Shown piece by piece: positions 35,125 through 43,038 of a stretch of 64,000 bases of DNA. Position 1 is the first letter of the stretch. Each line of letters opens with the position of its first letter. Below the pieces are notes generated by a model. The model had not been told where the DNA came from, made no database searches, and saw only the letters and a program-made list of their open reading frames with translations. Source of the stretch: Duganella guangzhouensis (GTDB lineage: Bacteria; Pseudomonadota; Gammaproteobacteria; Burkholderiales; Burkholderiaceae_D); assembly GCF_009674535.1 (NCBI RefSeq), contig NZ_WKJK01000020.1:62001-126000 (forward strand), written 5' to 3'. The position numbers and the translations under genes were made by a program.

Positions 35125-35149
35125 TTCGCAGCGTTCAAAGTGAGGCAAA

Positions 35150-35165
35150 TTGGCAACGTTTCCAA
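35150..35165. promoter_or_regulatory. LacI-type operator O2 (auxiliary)
   Basis: A near-palindrome TTGGCAACGTTTCCAA with the central CG typical of LacI/GalR sites. Its centre is 80 bp from that of O1, upstream of the receptor promoter, where it could support looping. Confidence 0.75.
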
Positions 35166-35233
35166 TTGATCGCCGCCACGAGCGCAAGGCGGCCACCGCC
35201 CGCCACCGCAGCGATTGCGTGGCTTGGCGGCGA

Positions 35234-35262
35234 TTGACAGCCCGGCGCCGCGATGCCATGAT
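35234..35262 (+). promoter_or_regulatory. Promoter of the deacetylase-lacI operon
   Basis: The -35 TTGACA (35234-35239) and -10 CATGAT (35257-35262) are exactly 17 bp apart. The predicted start, about 35269, falls inside operator O3. A leader of about 23 nt to the ATG at 35292 follows. Confidence 0.7.
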
Positions 35263-35263
35263 C

Positions 35264-35277
35264 TGGTAACGTTTCCA
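35264..35277. promoter_or_regulatory. LacI-type operator O3 (deacetylase promoter)
   Basis: TGGTAACGTTTCCA, a 14-bp near-perfect palindrome matching O2's core, covers the predicted +1 of the plus-strand promoter. It implies autoregulation of the lacI gene at the end of this operon. Confidence 0.75.
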
Positions 35278-35291
35278 TGAAAAGGCCCGGC

Positions 35292-36119
35292 ATGACCCTC
35301 CGCATCTGCTCGATCCTGGCAGCCTTGCTGCTGGCGCATGCCGCCGCGCCTGCCCTTGCAGTGGCACCGGCTGCCGCACCGGCCGAGCCGGCCTTCGCCT
35401 GGCCCAACGGCGCCCGCGCCGCCGTCAGCCTGGCCTACGACGACGCGCTGGACTCCCAGCTCGACCACGCCATCCCGACGCTGGACAAATACGGCCTGAA
35501 GGGCAGTTTCTACTTGCAACTGTCCAACCCCTCGGTTGAGCGCCGGATGGCCGACTGGCGCGCCGCCGCCGCGCGCGGCCACGAACTGGGCAACCACAGC
35601 CTGTTCCACCAATGCTCGCGCCGCACGCACGACTGGGTCCAGCCGGCGCGCGACCTCGACACCATCAGCATGGCCCAGATGCAGCAGCAAGTCCTGCTGG
35701 CCAACACCATGCTGACCGCCATCGACGGCCAACAGCAGCATACCTACACCGTGCCCTGCGGCGACACTCAGGCCCAGGACGGCAACTACCTGCCGGCGCT
35801 GCACAACGCCTTCGTCGCCATCAAAGTCGGCGGCGAGGCCGTCACGCCCTCAATGCAGACGCTGAACCCGTACGCGGTCGGCGTCTACGCCCCCGAAGGA
35901 CTGAGCGGCCAACAGCTGATCGCGCTGGTCGAACAAGCCGGCGCGCGCGGCACCATGGTCAACTTCACTTTCCACGGCGTGGGCGGCGACTACATCGTCA
36001 CCAGCGCGGCCGCGCACGAAGAACTGGTGCGCTACCTGGCCGCGCACCGCGACCAGTACTGGACCGACAGCTTCGTCCACATCATGACTTACGTGAGCCA
36101 GCATCGTGGCCACCATTAA
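35292..36119 (+). CDS. NodB-type polysaccharide deacetylase family protein
   Basis: A 275-residue exported protein with a signal peptide (MTLRICSILAALLLAHAAA) and a carbohydrate esterase family 4 fold. The first metal motif is SLAYDDAL (in place of TFDDG), and the His pair lies in GNHSLFHQ. It would remove acetyl groups from a polysaccharide or oligosaccharide in the periplasm. AAAGG at 6 nt favours 35292; the ATG at 35277 overlaps operator O3 and the predicted leader. It overlaps the lacI start by 14 bp. Confidence 0.8.
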   Translation: MTLRICSILAALLLAHAAAPALAVAPAAAPAEPAFAWPNGARAAVSLAYDDALDSQLDHAIPTLDKYGLKGSFYLQLSNPSVERRMADWRAAAARGHELGNHSLFHQCSRRTHDWVQPARDLDTISMAQMQQQVLLANTMLTAIDGQQQHTYTVPCGDTQAQDGNYLPALHNAFVAIKVGGEAVTPSMQTLNPYAVGVYAPEGLSGQQLIALVEQAGARGTMVNFTFHGVGGDYIVTSAAAHEELVRYLAAHRDQYWTDSFVHIMTYVSQHRGHH

Positions 36120-37113
36120 AGACGTCGCCCGGTTGGCGGGAGTAGGGCTGGGCACCGCCTCGCGCGTGGTCAGCGGCAAAGGCTCGGTCGCGCCGGCCAC
36201 GCTGGCCAAGGTACGCGCCGCCATTGACGAACTGGGCTTCCGGCCCTCGCACGCCGCGCGCACCCTGCTGTCCGGCCACAGCAAAATGATCGGCGTCTAT
36301 ATCCCGGTGCTGAGCGGCACCTTCTACACGCCCATCCTGCAACTGATCGACACCGAACTGCGCGCCGCCGGCCTGCACATGGTGGTCGCCTTCGGCGCCG
36401 GCCTGGGTGGCGCGCGCCAGCAGGCGATCGAAGGGCTGGCCTTCTTGGTCGAACGCGGCTGCGACGGACTGATCCTGATGACCAATGTGCTGCAGGAAGA
36501 AGACATTGCCGCGCTGGGACCGCGTCCCAAACCGATGGTGGTGCTGAATCACCGCTTCGACAGCATCGCCGGCCACTGCTTCACGGTCGACCATGCCGAG
36601 GGCGGGCGGCTGGCGGCGCGCACGCTGCTCGACCACGGCCACCGCGACATCGCGCTGGTGTCTGGCCCGGCCAGCTTGCCCGACAACGTGCTGCGGGTAC
36701 AAGCCTTCCAGCGCGAACTGGCTGCGGCCGGCATCGCGCCGGCGCAGCTGTGGATGGTGGAAAAGGACTTCTCGCCGGCCGGCGGTTGGTCGGCGGCCAA
36801 GGAACTGGTGGAATCGGGGCGGCGCTGCACCGCCATGTTCTGCGCCAACGATGAAATGGCGGCCGGCGCTTTGTCGTACTTTCAGGAAGCTGGCATCCGC
36901 GTGCCGCATGAAATCTCGGTGATCGGCTACGATGACACGCCCAGCGCCGAATTCTCCGCGCCGCGCCTGACCACCGTCCACATGCCGTGGCGCGAGATGA
37001 CGCAAAACGGCATCAGCGACCTGCTGAACCGCTGCTACGACCTGCAGCGTCCAGTCACCCGCAACTACCCGGTCACCATGACCCTGCGTGCCTCACTGGC
37101 CCGCGCCAACTAA
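36106..37113 (+). CDS. LacI family transcriptional regulator
   Basis: A 335-residue repressor: an N-terminal LacI helix-turn-helix with hinge (TIKDVARLAGVGLGTASRVV, residues 3-22) and a periplasmic-binding-protein-like effector domain. It starts with GTG and overlaps the deacetylase stop. Three matching operators lie in the region upstream of its operon and of the divergent TonB receptor, so it most likely controls the whole locus. A sugar or sugar derivative is the expected inducer, by family knowledge only. The stop overlaps that of higA. Confidence 0.93.
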   Translation: MATIKDVARLAGVGLGTASRVVSGKGSVAPATLAKVRAAIDELGFRPSHAARTLLSGHSKMIGVYIPVLSGTFYTPILQLIDTELRAAGLHMVVAFGAGLGGARQQAIEGLAFLVERGCDGLILMTNVLQEEDIAALGPRPKPMVVLNHRFDSIAGHCFTVDHAEGGRLAARTLLDHGHRDIALVSGPASLPDNVLRVQAFQRELAAAGIAPAQLWMVEKDFSPAGGWSAAKELVESGRRCTAMFCANDEMAAGALSYFQEAGIRVPHEISVIGYDDTPSAEFSAPRLTTVHMPWREMTQNGISDLLNRCYDLQRPVTRNYPVTMTLRASLARAN

Positions 37114-37394
37114 CCCGGCGCCGGCCACGACTCACCCGGCGCCAGCAACGCCATCTTGTCGTCATAGCTCTGCTGAAGACGCAGCCAGAAATCAACATCG
37201 CCACCAAAGCGCCGCTTGATCCGCTCCGCCACCTCGGCCGACACGCTGCGTTTTTCATTAATGATTTCCGTCATCACCTCAGGCGGCAGATCGAGCAGAC
37301 GGGCGAACGCCGTGACCGACATCTCCAACGGCACCAAAATATCCTCGCGCAGGATTTCCCCGGGATGAATTGGGCGCATTTTATTGACAGGCAT
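37110..37394 (-). CDS. higA: HigA-type antitoxin
   Basis: A 94-residue XRE-fold antitoxin (HPGEILREDIL, then AFARLLDLPPEVMTEIINEKRSV, and the C-terminal FGGDVDFWLRLQQSYD). It neutralises HigB and represses the higBA promoter by family knowledge. GGGGAG supports the ATG at 37394. It lies 14 bp after higB in the usual toxin-first order and overlaps the convergent lacI stop by 4 bp. Confidence 0.92.
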   Translation of the reverse strand: MPVNKMRPIHPGEILREDILVPLEMSVTAFARLLDLPPEVMTEIINEKRSVSAEVAERIKRRFGGDVDFWLRLQQSYDDKMALLAPGESWPAPG

Positions 37395-37408
37395 GATGGT
37401 CTCCCCTG

Positions 37409-37693
37409 CTAACTGTGATAGTCAACGACTTCAACTTCTTCAGGACCGGCGGCGCCCCATATAAAGCAAACTCTGTAGCGCTTGTTGACCCGAATGCTAT
37501 GTTGCCCTTGTCGGTTACCGGCTAACGCTTTCAGATGATTGCCCGCTGGCGTGCGCAAGGAATCCAGCGTGACAGCATTGTCCAGCTGCTGCAATTTACG
37601 CTCGATGGCAGTACGAAACTGCGCGAACTTTGGCACGGGAAGATTGCAAAACACTTTCTCGGTGTCTTTGCATTTAAAGGACTGTATCGGCAT
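37409..37693 (-). CDS. higB: HigB-type toxin (RelE superfamily)
   Basis: A 94-residue ribosome-dependent mRNA interferase of the HigB group. Recognisable features are SFKCKDTEKVF at the start, LRTPAGNHLKALAGNRQGQHSI in the middle (the family's basic loop) and YRVCFIW then VEVVDYH at the end. The ATG at 37693 gives the normal family length; the ribosome site is weak. Two hairpins lie just upstream. Confidence 0.9.
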   Translation of the reverse strand: MPIQSFKCKDTEKVFCNLPVPKFAQFRTAIERKLQQLDNAVTLDSLRTPAGNHLKALAGNRQGQHSIRVNKRYRVCFIWGAAGPEEVEVVDYHS

Positions 37694-37703
37694 TATCGTA
37701 CAC

Positions 37704-37730
37704 CGCTGGCGACAGGGGATGTCGCCAGCG
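37704..37730. promoter_or_regulatory. 11-bp-arm hairpin upstream of higB
   Basis: CGCTGGCGACA (37704-37714) and TGTCGCCAGCG (37720-37730) pair perfectly around 5 bp, 11 bp before the higB start. It is either a terminator-like 3' structure of the upstream peptidase gene or an operator for HigA. No T-tract follows on the minus strand. Confidence 0.5.
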
Positions 37731-37741
37731 TAGCGTGCGTC

Positions 37742-37760
37742 CCTCAGCCGGTTGCTGAGG
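37742..37760 (-). terminator. Hairpin after the S9 peptidase
   Basis: CCTCAGC (37742-37748) and GCTGAGG (37754-37760) form a 7-bp stem 20 bp past the peptidase stop. It lacks a T-run and could act jointly with the hairpin at 37704-37730. Confidence 0.4.
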
Positions 37761-37780
37761 CGGCGCAAGCTGTGATGTAC

Positions 37781-39793
37781 TTACTGCAGCGCTTCGGCCA
37801 GGCCGGGCGCGAACTCGGCGCCGTGTTTGACTTGGGCGGTCGATGCCTTCAGCGCGCCGCCGATCGGCTCGGCGCGGCCGTTGAGGCATTTGGCCAGGAA
37901 GTTCTCGGTCACCGCCGCAAACGCGATGTTGTTGACCGGCCGCGCGAAGCCGTGGCCTTCATCCGGGAACTCGACATACGTCACCGGAATATTCTTGGCC
38001 GCCATCGCCTGCACAATCTGCTCCGACTCACGCACATTCACACGCGGATCGTTGGCGCCCTGGCCGATCAACAGCGGCCGCTGGATGTTGGCCGCATAGT
38101 TCAGCGGCGAACGCTCCTTCAACAGCTCGCGTCCCGCCTCGGTGTTCGGATCGCCCATGCGCTTGTAGAACTGCTGTTTGCCAGCCTCCCAATACGGCGG
38201 AATCGTCTGCAGCAGCGTGAACAGATTGGACGGTCCGACAATGTCCACCCCGCACGCGAACGTGGTCGGCGTAAACGTCACCCCGGCCAAGGTCGCATAG
38301 CCGCCATACGACCCGCCCATGATGGCCACCTTGTCCGGCGTGGTGATGCCGCTGCTGACCGCCCACTGCACCGCGTCGATCAAATCGTCATGCATCTTGC
38401 GGCCCCACTGCAAATCGCCGGCCGAAATGAAATTCTTGCCGAAGCCAGTCGAGCCGCGATAGTTCACCGACAGCACCGCATAGCCGCGATTCGCCAGCCA
38501 CTGGTGATAGCTGTGGTAGCCGTAAGTGTCGCGCGCCCACGGCCCGCCATGCACGAACAACACCAACGGCACCGGCTTGGCCGGCTTGCCGCTGCCGCTC
38601 GGATCGGCCGCCTTCGGCAAGGTCAGATACGACACCAGCGTCAACCCATCGCGTGCCTTCAGCTCCAGCGGATGCATGGCCGCCAGCGGCGCGCCCTCCA
38701 GCTCCGGCCGGCTGACAAAGAGCTGGGTCAGTTTCTTGGCCTTGCGGTCATACAGCCAGGTCGAAGCCGGCGCGGTGACCGGGTCCACCGCCACCAGCCA
38801 CTTGTCGTCCGCCTCGGTGCGCGAGGTCACGTTGAACTGGCCCTTGGTGTTCTGCTTGAGGAAGGCCAGATCGGCCTTCAGGTCATTCGTCAGCGCCACA
38901 TACTCCTGCGTCAGATAATTGACGCTGTAGGCCTGAATGCGGCCGCTGCGCTTATCGGCCAGCGCGGCGCCGATGTCGGCACGGGCATCTTCCGCCACCA
39001 CCGTGGTCTTGCCGCTGGCCACATCCTGCGCCAGCAGCGCGGCGGTGTTGCGGTTGCGCGCGTCGGTCCAGTACAGCGTGCGGCCATCGGTGGTGAAGGC
39101 CAGCGGATTGGTGGTCTGCGAATCATCCAGTCCTACCTCGGTCAGCGGCGTGCTCTCGATCTTGCCATCGGTGATGCGGAAATAGGTGGTGCCGCCATCG
39201 GCGCGCGGCTTCTCGGCGAGGCGCAGCTTCAGCTGATCGTCGGCCAGGAAGCCGCCATAGCCATCGTTCTGCTGCACCAGCGTCAGCTTGCAGCTGGCCA
39301 GTTCCAGGCTATAGACGTCATGCCACTTCGGATCGCGGTTGTTGACCGCCACCAGAATGCGGTCCTTGACCTTGCTGCTGATGTGCACCACCTCGGCCCG
39401 CGTCTTCTCGAACGGCGTGTAATTGGTCTGCTTGCCGCTGCTGACATTCACGCCGTACAGCAGGAAATTCTCATCGCCGCCCTTGTCCTGAATGAACAGC
39501 ACCACGCGCGAATCGGGCGACCAGAAACTGTTGCGTATCGGCCGCTTCTTCTCGTCGGTCAGCGGCTTGGCCTTGGCCAGATCGCTGGCCGGCGCCACCC
39601 ACACATTCAGCACGCCGTCGCGCGGCGCGATCCACGACAGCCACTTGCCGTCCGGACTGAGCTTGGCGCCGGTCTTGCTGGGATTACCGAAGATCTTGGC
39701 GCGTTCGATCAGCGGCACGTCTGAGGCGGGCGCCTGGGCATAGGCGGGCAGGGCGCTGACGAGCAGCAGCGCAGGCAAGGCATAACGGATCAT
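37781..39793 (-). CDS. S9 family serine peptidase
   Basis: A 670-residue exported prolyl-oligopeptidase-family enzyme. The signal peptide (MIRYALPALLLVSALPAYAQ) is followed by a beta-propeller and an alpha/beta hydrolase domain with Ser495 in GGSYGGYATLAG, the Asp probably in GANDPRVNV and the His in EGHGFARP. GGGGA at 7 nt supports the ATG at 39793; the long upstream extension in the same frame has no signal. Likely periplasmic peptide degradation. Confidence 0.92.
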   Translation of the reverse strand: MIRYALPALLLVSALPAYAQAPASDVPLIERAKIFGNPSKTGAKLSPDGKWLSWIAPRDGVLNVWVAPASDLAKAKPLTDEKKRPIRNSFWSPDSRVVLFIQDKGGDENFLLYGVNVSSGKQTNYTPFEKTRAEVVHISSKVKDRILVAVNNRDPKWHDVYSLELASCKLTLVQQNDGYGGFLADDQLKLRLAEKPRADGGTTYFRITDGKIESTPLTEVGLDDSQTTNPLAFTTDGRTLYWTDARNRNTAALLAQDVASGKTTVVAEDARADIGAALADKRSGRIQAYSVNYLTQEYVALTNDLKADLAFLKQNTKGQFNVTSRTEADDKWLVAVDPVTAPASTWLYDRKAKKLTQLFVSRPELEGAPLAAMHPLELKARDGLTLVSYLTLPKAADPSGSGKPAKPVPLVLFVHGGPWARDTYGYHSYHQWLANRGYAVLSVNYRGSTGFGKNFISAGDLQWGRKMHDDLIDAVQWAVSSGITTPDKVAIMGGSYGGYATLAGVTFTPTTFACGVDIVGPSNLFTLLQTIPPYWEAGKQQFYKRMGDPNTEAGRELLKERSPLNYAANIQRPLLIGQGANDPRVNVRESEQIVQAMAAKNIPVTYVEFPDEGHGFARPVNNIAFAAVTENFLAKCLNGRAEPIGGALKASTAQVKHGAEFAPGLAEALQ

Positions 39794-39938
39794 CGGTATT
39801 TCCCCTTGTGAGTAGTGGAACGACAAGCATAGCAACTTTATATCACCCGCTCCGCCGCCGCCGACAGATTGCGCCTGGCGCCGACCAACTGTGGATTCGG
39901 CGTCACAGACGGCGATGCGATCGCGTATCATGCCGGCC

Positions 39939-40454
39939 ATGATGATCGATTGGTTCTCGCCGGCGCAGTGCGTCGGCTACGTGGCGTTCGTGCTTGGCGT
40001 CGGCTCCTTCCTGCAAACGGACGACCGCCGCTTCAAACTATTCATGGCCGGCGAATGCCTGAGCTACATCGTCCACTTCGCGCTGCTGGGCAATCCCACC
40101 GCCGTGGCCAGCTCCAGCATGTCGCTGCTGCGCTCGCTGCTGGCGCTGCGCACCCGCGCGCTGTGGGTGGCGGCGCTGGTGGTGGCCGCCAATCTGGCGC
40201 TGGGCCTGGCGCTGGCGCAACAGCCGCGCGACTGGCTGCCGCTGGCGGCGTCCTGCCTCGGCACGCTGGCGCTATTCCTGCTGCAAGGCATCCCGATGCG
40301 CTTGGTGATGTTGTGTGGCACCGCGCTGTGGATCGCCAACAACCTGCTGGCCGGCTCGGTCGGCGGCACCGCGCTGGAAGTGGTGGTGGCTGGCGTCAAC
40401 TTGCTGACCATCGCCCGCATGGCGCGTCGGCGCAACGCCAATAACCTTGCCTGA
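39939..40454 (+). CDS. YgjV-like inner-membrane protein
   Basis: A protein of about 171 residues with five or six membrane helices and the short motifs FSPAQCVGYVAFVLGV and DDRRFKLFMAGECLSY, typical of the YgjV/inner-membrane family. Function unknown. The start is uncertain: ATG codons at 39930, 39939 and 39942 and an in-frame GTG at 39891 all lack a clear ribosome site, and 39939 was chosen on hydrophobic context. Confidence 0.7.
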   Translation: MMIDWFSPAQCVGYVAFVLGVGSFLQTDDRRFKLFMAGECLSYIVHFALLGNPTAVASSSMSLLRSLLALRTRALWVAALVVAANLALGLALAQQPRDWLPLAASCLGTLALFLLQGIPMRLVMLCGTALWIANNLLAGSVGGTALEVVVAGVNLLTIARMARRRNANNLA

Positions 40455-40502
40455 CGGCAAGCTCGTGCGGTATCGTGTGGGCTCCGCATAACTGGAGCCG
40501 TC

Positions 40503-40985
40503 ATGACCGCCGCCAAACTGGAGATACCCGAAGCCATCGTCAGCGCCCTGGGCGACTGGGTGCAGCAACAGGCCGAGCAGGCCAGCGCCGGCCCGCGCGC
40601 CGAACTGGAGCGCAGCGAGCAGGCCTTGGCCGAGGTTCGCGGCGAGCTGGAGACCGCCAGCGCCGCGCGCGACCAGGCGCAAGCACTAGCCGCCGCCCGC
40701 GACGAGGAAATCGAACAGTTGCAGGCCGAATTGCGCAACGCCCGCAGCATCGCCACCGACGCCCTGGTCGGCAAGGCCAAGGACCAACTGGCCATCGAAG
40801 GCAAAGACGCCCAGCTGGCCGACCTGCGCGCCCAGATCGAACGCAATGTGGCGGCCGCCGCCGCGCTGTCCGACGCCCGGCTGACGGCGGAAATGGAGCT
40901 GGTCGGCGCCGTCACCGCGCGCGACAACTACGCCGCCGAAATCAAGGAATTACGCGCCCGCCTGGCCACCCGCCAAGCCGCCTGA
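40503..40985 (+). CDS. Coiled-coil protein of unknown function
   Basis: A 160-residue soluble protein, almost entirely a heptad-rich helix from residue ~25 onward (Ala, Glu, Gln and Arg dominate). A short N-terminal region reads KLEIPEAIVSALGDWVQQQ. The pattern is reminiscent of KfrA-type DNA-binding coiled coils, but I see no clear DNA-binding motif. GGAG precedes the ATG. Confidence 0.65.
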   Translation: MTAAKLEIPEAIVSALGDWVQQQAEQASAGPRAELERSEQALAEVRGELETASAARDQAQALAAARDEEIEQLQAELRNARSIATDALVGKAKDQLAIEGKDAQLADLRAQIERNVAAAAALSDARLTAEMELVGAVTARDNYAAEIKELRARLATRQAA

Positions 40986-41021
40986 GGCATCATCTATCAG
41001 CATGCATGTTAAGATCCTTGC

Positions 41022-41888
41022 ATGATTGAACGCAGACAACTTCTGCTGGCCAGCCTGCTGACCGCTGTCGGGCTGCCGGCCGCGCGCGCCGCCACCCTGG
41101 TGCGTTATCCGCAATCCGAGGCGCAGGGCCACGCCAGCGGTGCCGAACACTATCCGGTGCGGCTGCTGCAGCTGGCGCTGGCCGGCGCCGGCCAGGAATA
41201 CACGCTGCAATCGACGCCGCTGATGATGCGCCAGAACCGCGCGCTGCTGGAACTGGCCAGCGGCCGCGCCATCGACGTGCTGTGGACCATGGCTTCGCAG
41301 CAGCGCGAGCGCGACCTGCTGCCGGTGCGCATCCCGCTCGACATGGGCCTGATCGGCTGGCGCCTGCTGCTGATCCGGCGCCGCGACGCCGCCCGCTTCG
41401 CCGCCATCCGCACCCGCGCCCAGCTGCAATCGCTGCAGGCGCTGCAAGGCCACGACTGGCCCGACACCGACATCCTGCGCGCCAACGGCTTCCAGGTACA
41501 GACCGCGTCCGACTACGCCGGCATGTTCAAGATGCTGGAATCGGGCCGGGTCGACTATTTCCCGCGCGCGGCTTTTGAAATCTGGCACGAGGCCGAAGCC
41601 TTTGCCGAGCAAGACCTGATCGTCGCCCCCGGCCTGGCGCTGCACTACCCGAGCGCGTTCTACTACTTCGTCAACCGCGCCAACACCACGCTGGCGGGCG
41701 CGCTGCGGCGCGGGCTGGAAAGCATGCTGGCCGATGGCAGCTACGAACGGCTGTTCCAGGAATATTACGGCGATGCGATCCAGCGCTCGGCGCTGGGCAC
41801 GCGCCGCGTGTTCGAGCTGCGCAACCCGCTGCTGCCGGCCGCCACCCCATTGACGCGGCACGGCCTGTGGTACCGGCCGCCGCGCTAA
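41022..41888 (+). CDS. Periplasmic substrate-binding-like protein (family 3 type)
   Basis: A 288-residue exported protein (signal peptide ending ARAATL) with the fold of amino-acid ABC-transporter binding proteins: FQVQTASDYAGMFKMLESGRVDYFPRA is the hinge region, and SYERLFQEYYGD is the usual C-terminal helix. No permease or ATPase gene is nearby. Such orphans may serve sensing. It lies 19 bp before the second binding protein. Confidence 0.75.
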   Translation: MIERRQLLLASLLTAVGLPAARAATLVRYPQSEAQGHASGAEHYPVRLLQLALAGAGQEYTLQSTPLMMRQNRALLELASGRAIDVLWTMASQQRERDLLPVRIPLDMGLIGWRLLLIRRRDAARFAAIRTRAQLQSLQALQGHDWPDTDILRANGFQVQTASDYAGMFKMLESGRVDYFPRAAFEIWHEAEAFAEQDLIVAPGLALHYPSAFYYFVNRANTTLAGALRRGLESMLADGSYERLFQEYYGDAIQRSALGTRRVFELRNPLLPAATPLTRHGLWYRPPR

Positions 41889-41907
41889 ACCATTTCAAGG
41901 AGATTCG

Positions 41908-43038
41908 ATGAAACGCCTGCTTCCGTTGTTGGCCTGTGGTGTCTGGCAAGTGGCCGCCGCGCAGGAAGTCGTCACGCTCGGCGTGGCCGGACCACTGTCG
42001 GGCGAAATCGCCCACTTGGGCAAAGCCATGGAAAACGGCGTCGCGCTGGCCATCGACGACCTCAACGCGCGCGGCGTCACGCTGGGCGGCCGCAAGGTGG
42101 TGTTCCGCATGCAGAGCGAGGACGATGCCGCCGATCCGCGCCAGGGCACGGCGGTGGCGCAAAAGCTGGTCGACGCCGGCGTGCGCGCCGTCATCGGCCA
42201 CGCCAATTCCGGCACCACCGTGCCGGCCTCGCGCATCTACAACGCCGCCGGCATTCCGCAGATTTCGCCCTCGGCCACCACCCCGGCCTACACCCGCCAG
42301 CACTTCCCCGGCGCGCTGCGCGTGGTCGCCAACGACAATATGCTGGGCAGCTCATTAGGCCGCTACGCGGTCGGCCAGCTGGGCGCGCGTCGCATCGCCG
42401 TCATCGACGACCGCTCGGCCTATGGCCAGGGCGTGGCCGATGAATTCATCAAGAGCGCCCAGGCGGCGGTGCCGGGGCTGAAGATCGTCGGCCGCGAATT
42501 CACCACGCCCAAGGCCAGCGACTATGCCGCCATCCTGACCAGCCTGCGCGCCAAGCAGCCGGACCTGATTTTCTTTGGTGGCATGGACGCGGGTGCCGGT
42601 GGACTGCTGCGGCAAATGAAAGCGCTGGGCATGCAGGTGAGGGTGATGGGCGGCGATGGCATCTGCACCGAAGCGCTGCCGGCGCTGGCCGGTGGCGGTG
42701 TGCGCGATGGTGAAGTGTTCTGCGCCGAGGCCGGCGGCATCGATGCCGCGCATGAAAAGGCCGTCAACGATTTCGTGGCCCGCTTCCGCGCGCGCTTCCA
42801 CAGCGACATTCAGACCTACGCGCCGTACGCCTACGACGCCGCGATGACGGTGGCGGCGGCGATGCAGCAGGCTGGTTCGTCCGATCCGGCGCGCTACCTG
42901 CCGGTGCTGCGCCAGATCCGCTATCCCGGCCTGACCGGCACCATCGGCTTCGACGCCAACGGCGACATTCGCGATGGCGCCATGACCGTCTCCACCTACC
43001 GCGCCGGCAAGAAGGCGCGGCTGGCGGTGCTGCGCTAG
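41908..43038 (+). CDS. Branched-chain amino acid ABC transporter substrate-binding protein (LivJ/LivK-like)
   Basis: A 376-residue exported type I periplasmic binding protein. TLGVAGPLSGEIAHLGKAM, GHANSGTTVPASRIYNAAGI and DDRSAYGQGVADEF are typical Leu/Ile/Val-binding motifs. The signal peptide ends near AAAQ. AAGGAG precedes the ATG. No liv permease or ATPase genes are in the window. The stop overlaps that of the convergent transporter by 4 bp. Confidence 0.88.
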   Translation: MKRLLPLLACGVWQVAAAQEVVTLGVAGPLSGEIAHLGKAMENGVALAIDDLNARGVTLGGRKVVFRMQSEDDAADPRQGTAVAQKLVDAGVRAVIGHANSGTTVPASRIYNAAGIPQISPSATTPAYTRQHFPGALRVVANDNMLGSSLGRYAVGQLGARRIAVIDDRSAYGQGVADEFIKSAQAAVPGLKIVGREFTTPKASDYAAILTSLRAKQPDLIFFGGMDAGAGGLLRQMKALGMQVRVMGGDGICTEALPALAGGGVRDGEVFCAEAGGIDAAHEKAVNDFVARFRARFHSDIQTYAPYAYDAAMTVAAAMQQAGSSDPARYLPVLRQIRYPGLTGTIGFDANGDIRDGAMTVSTYRAGKKARLAVLR

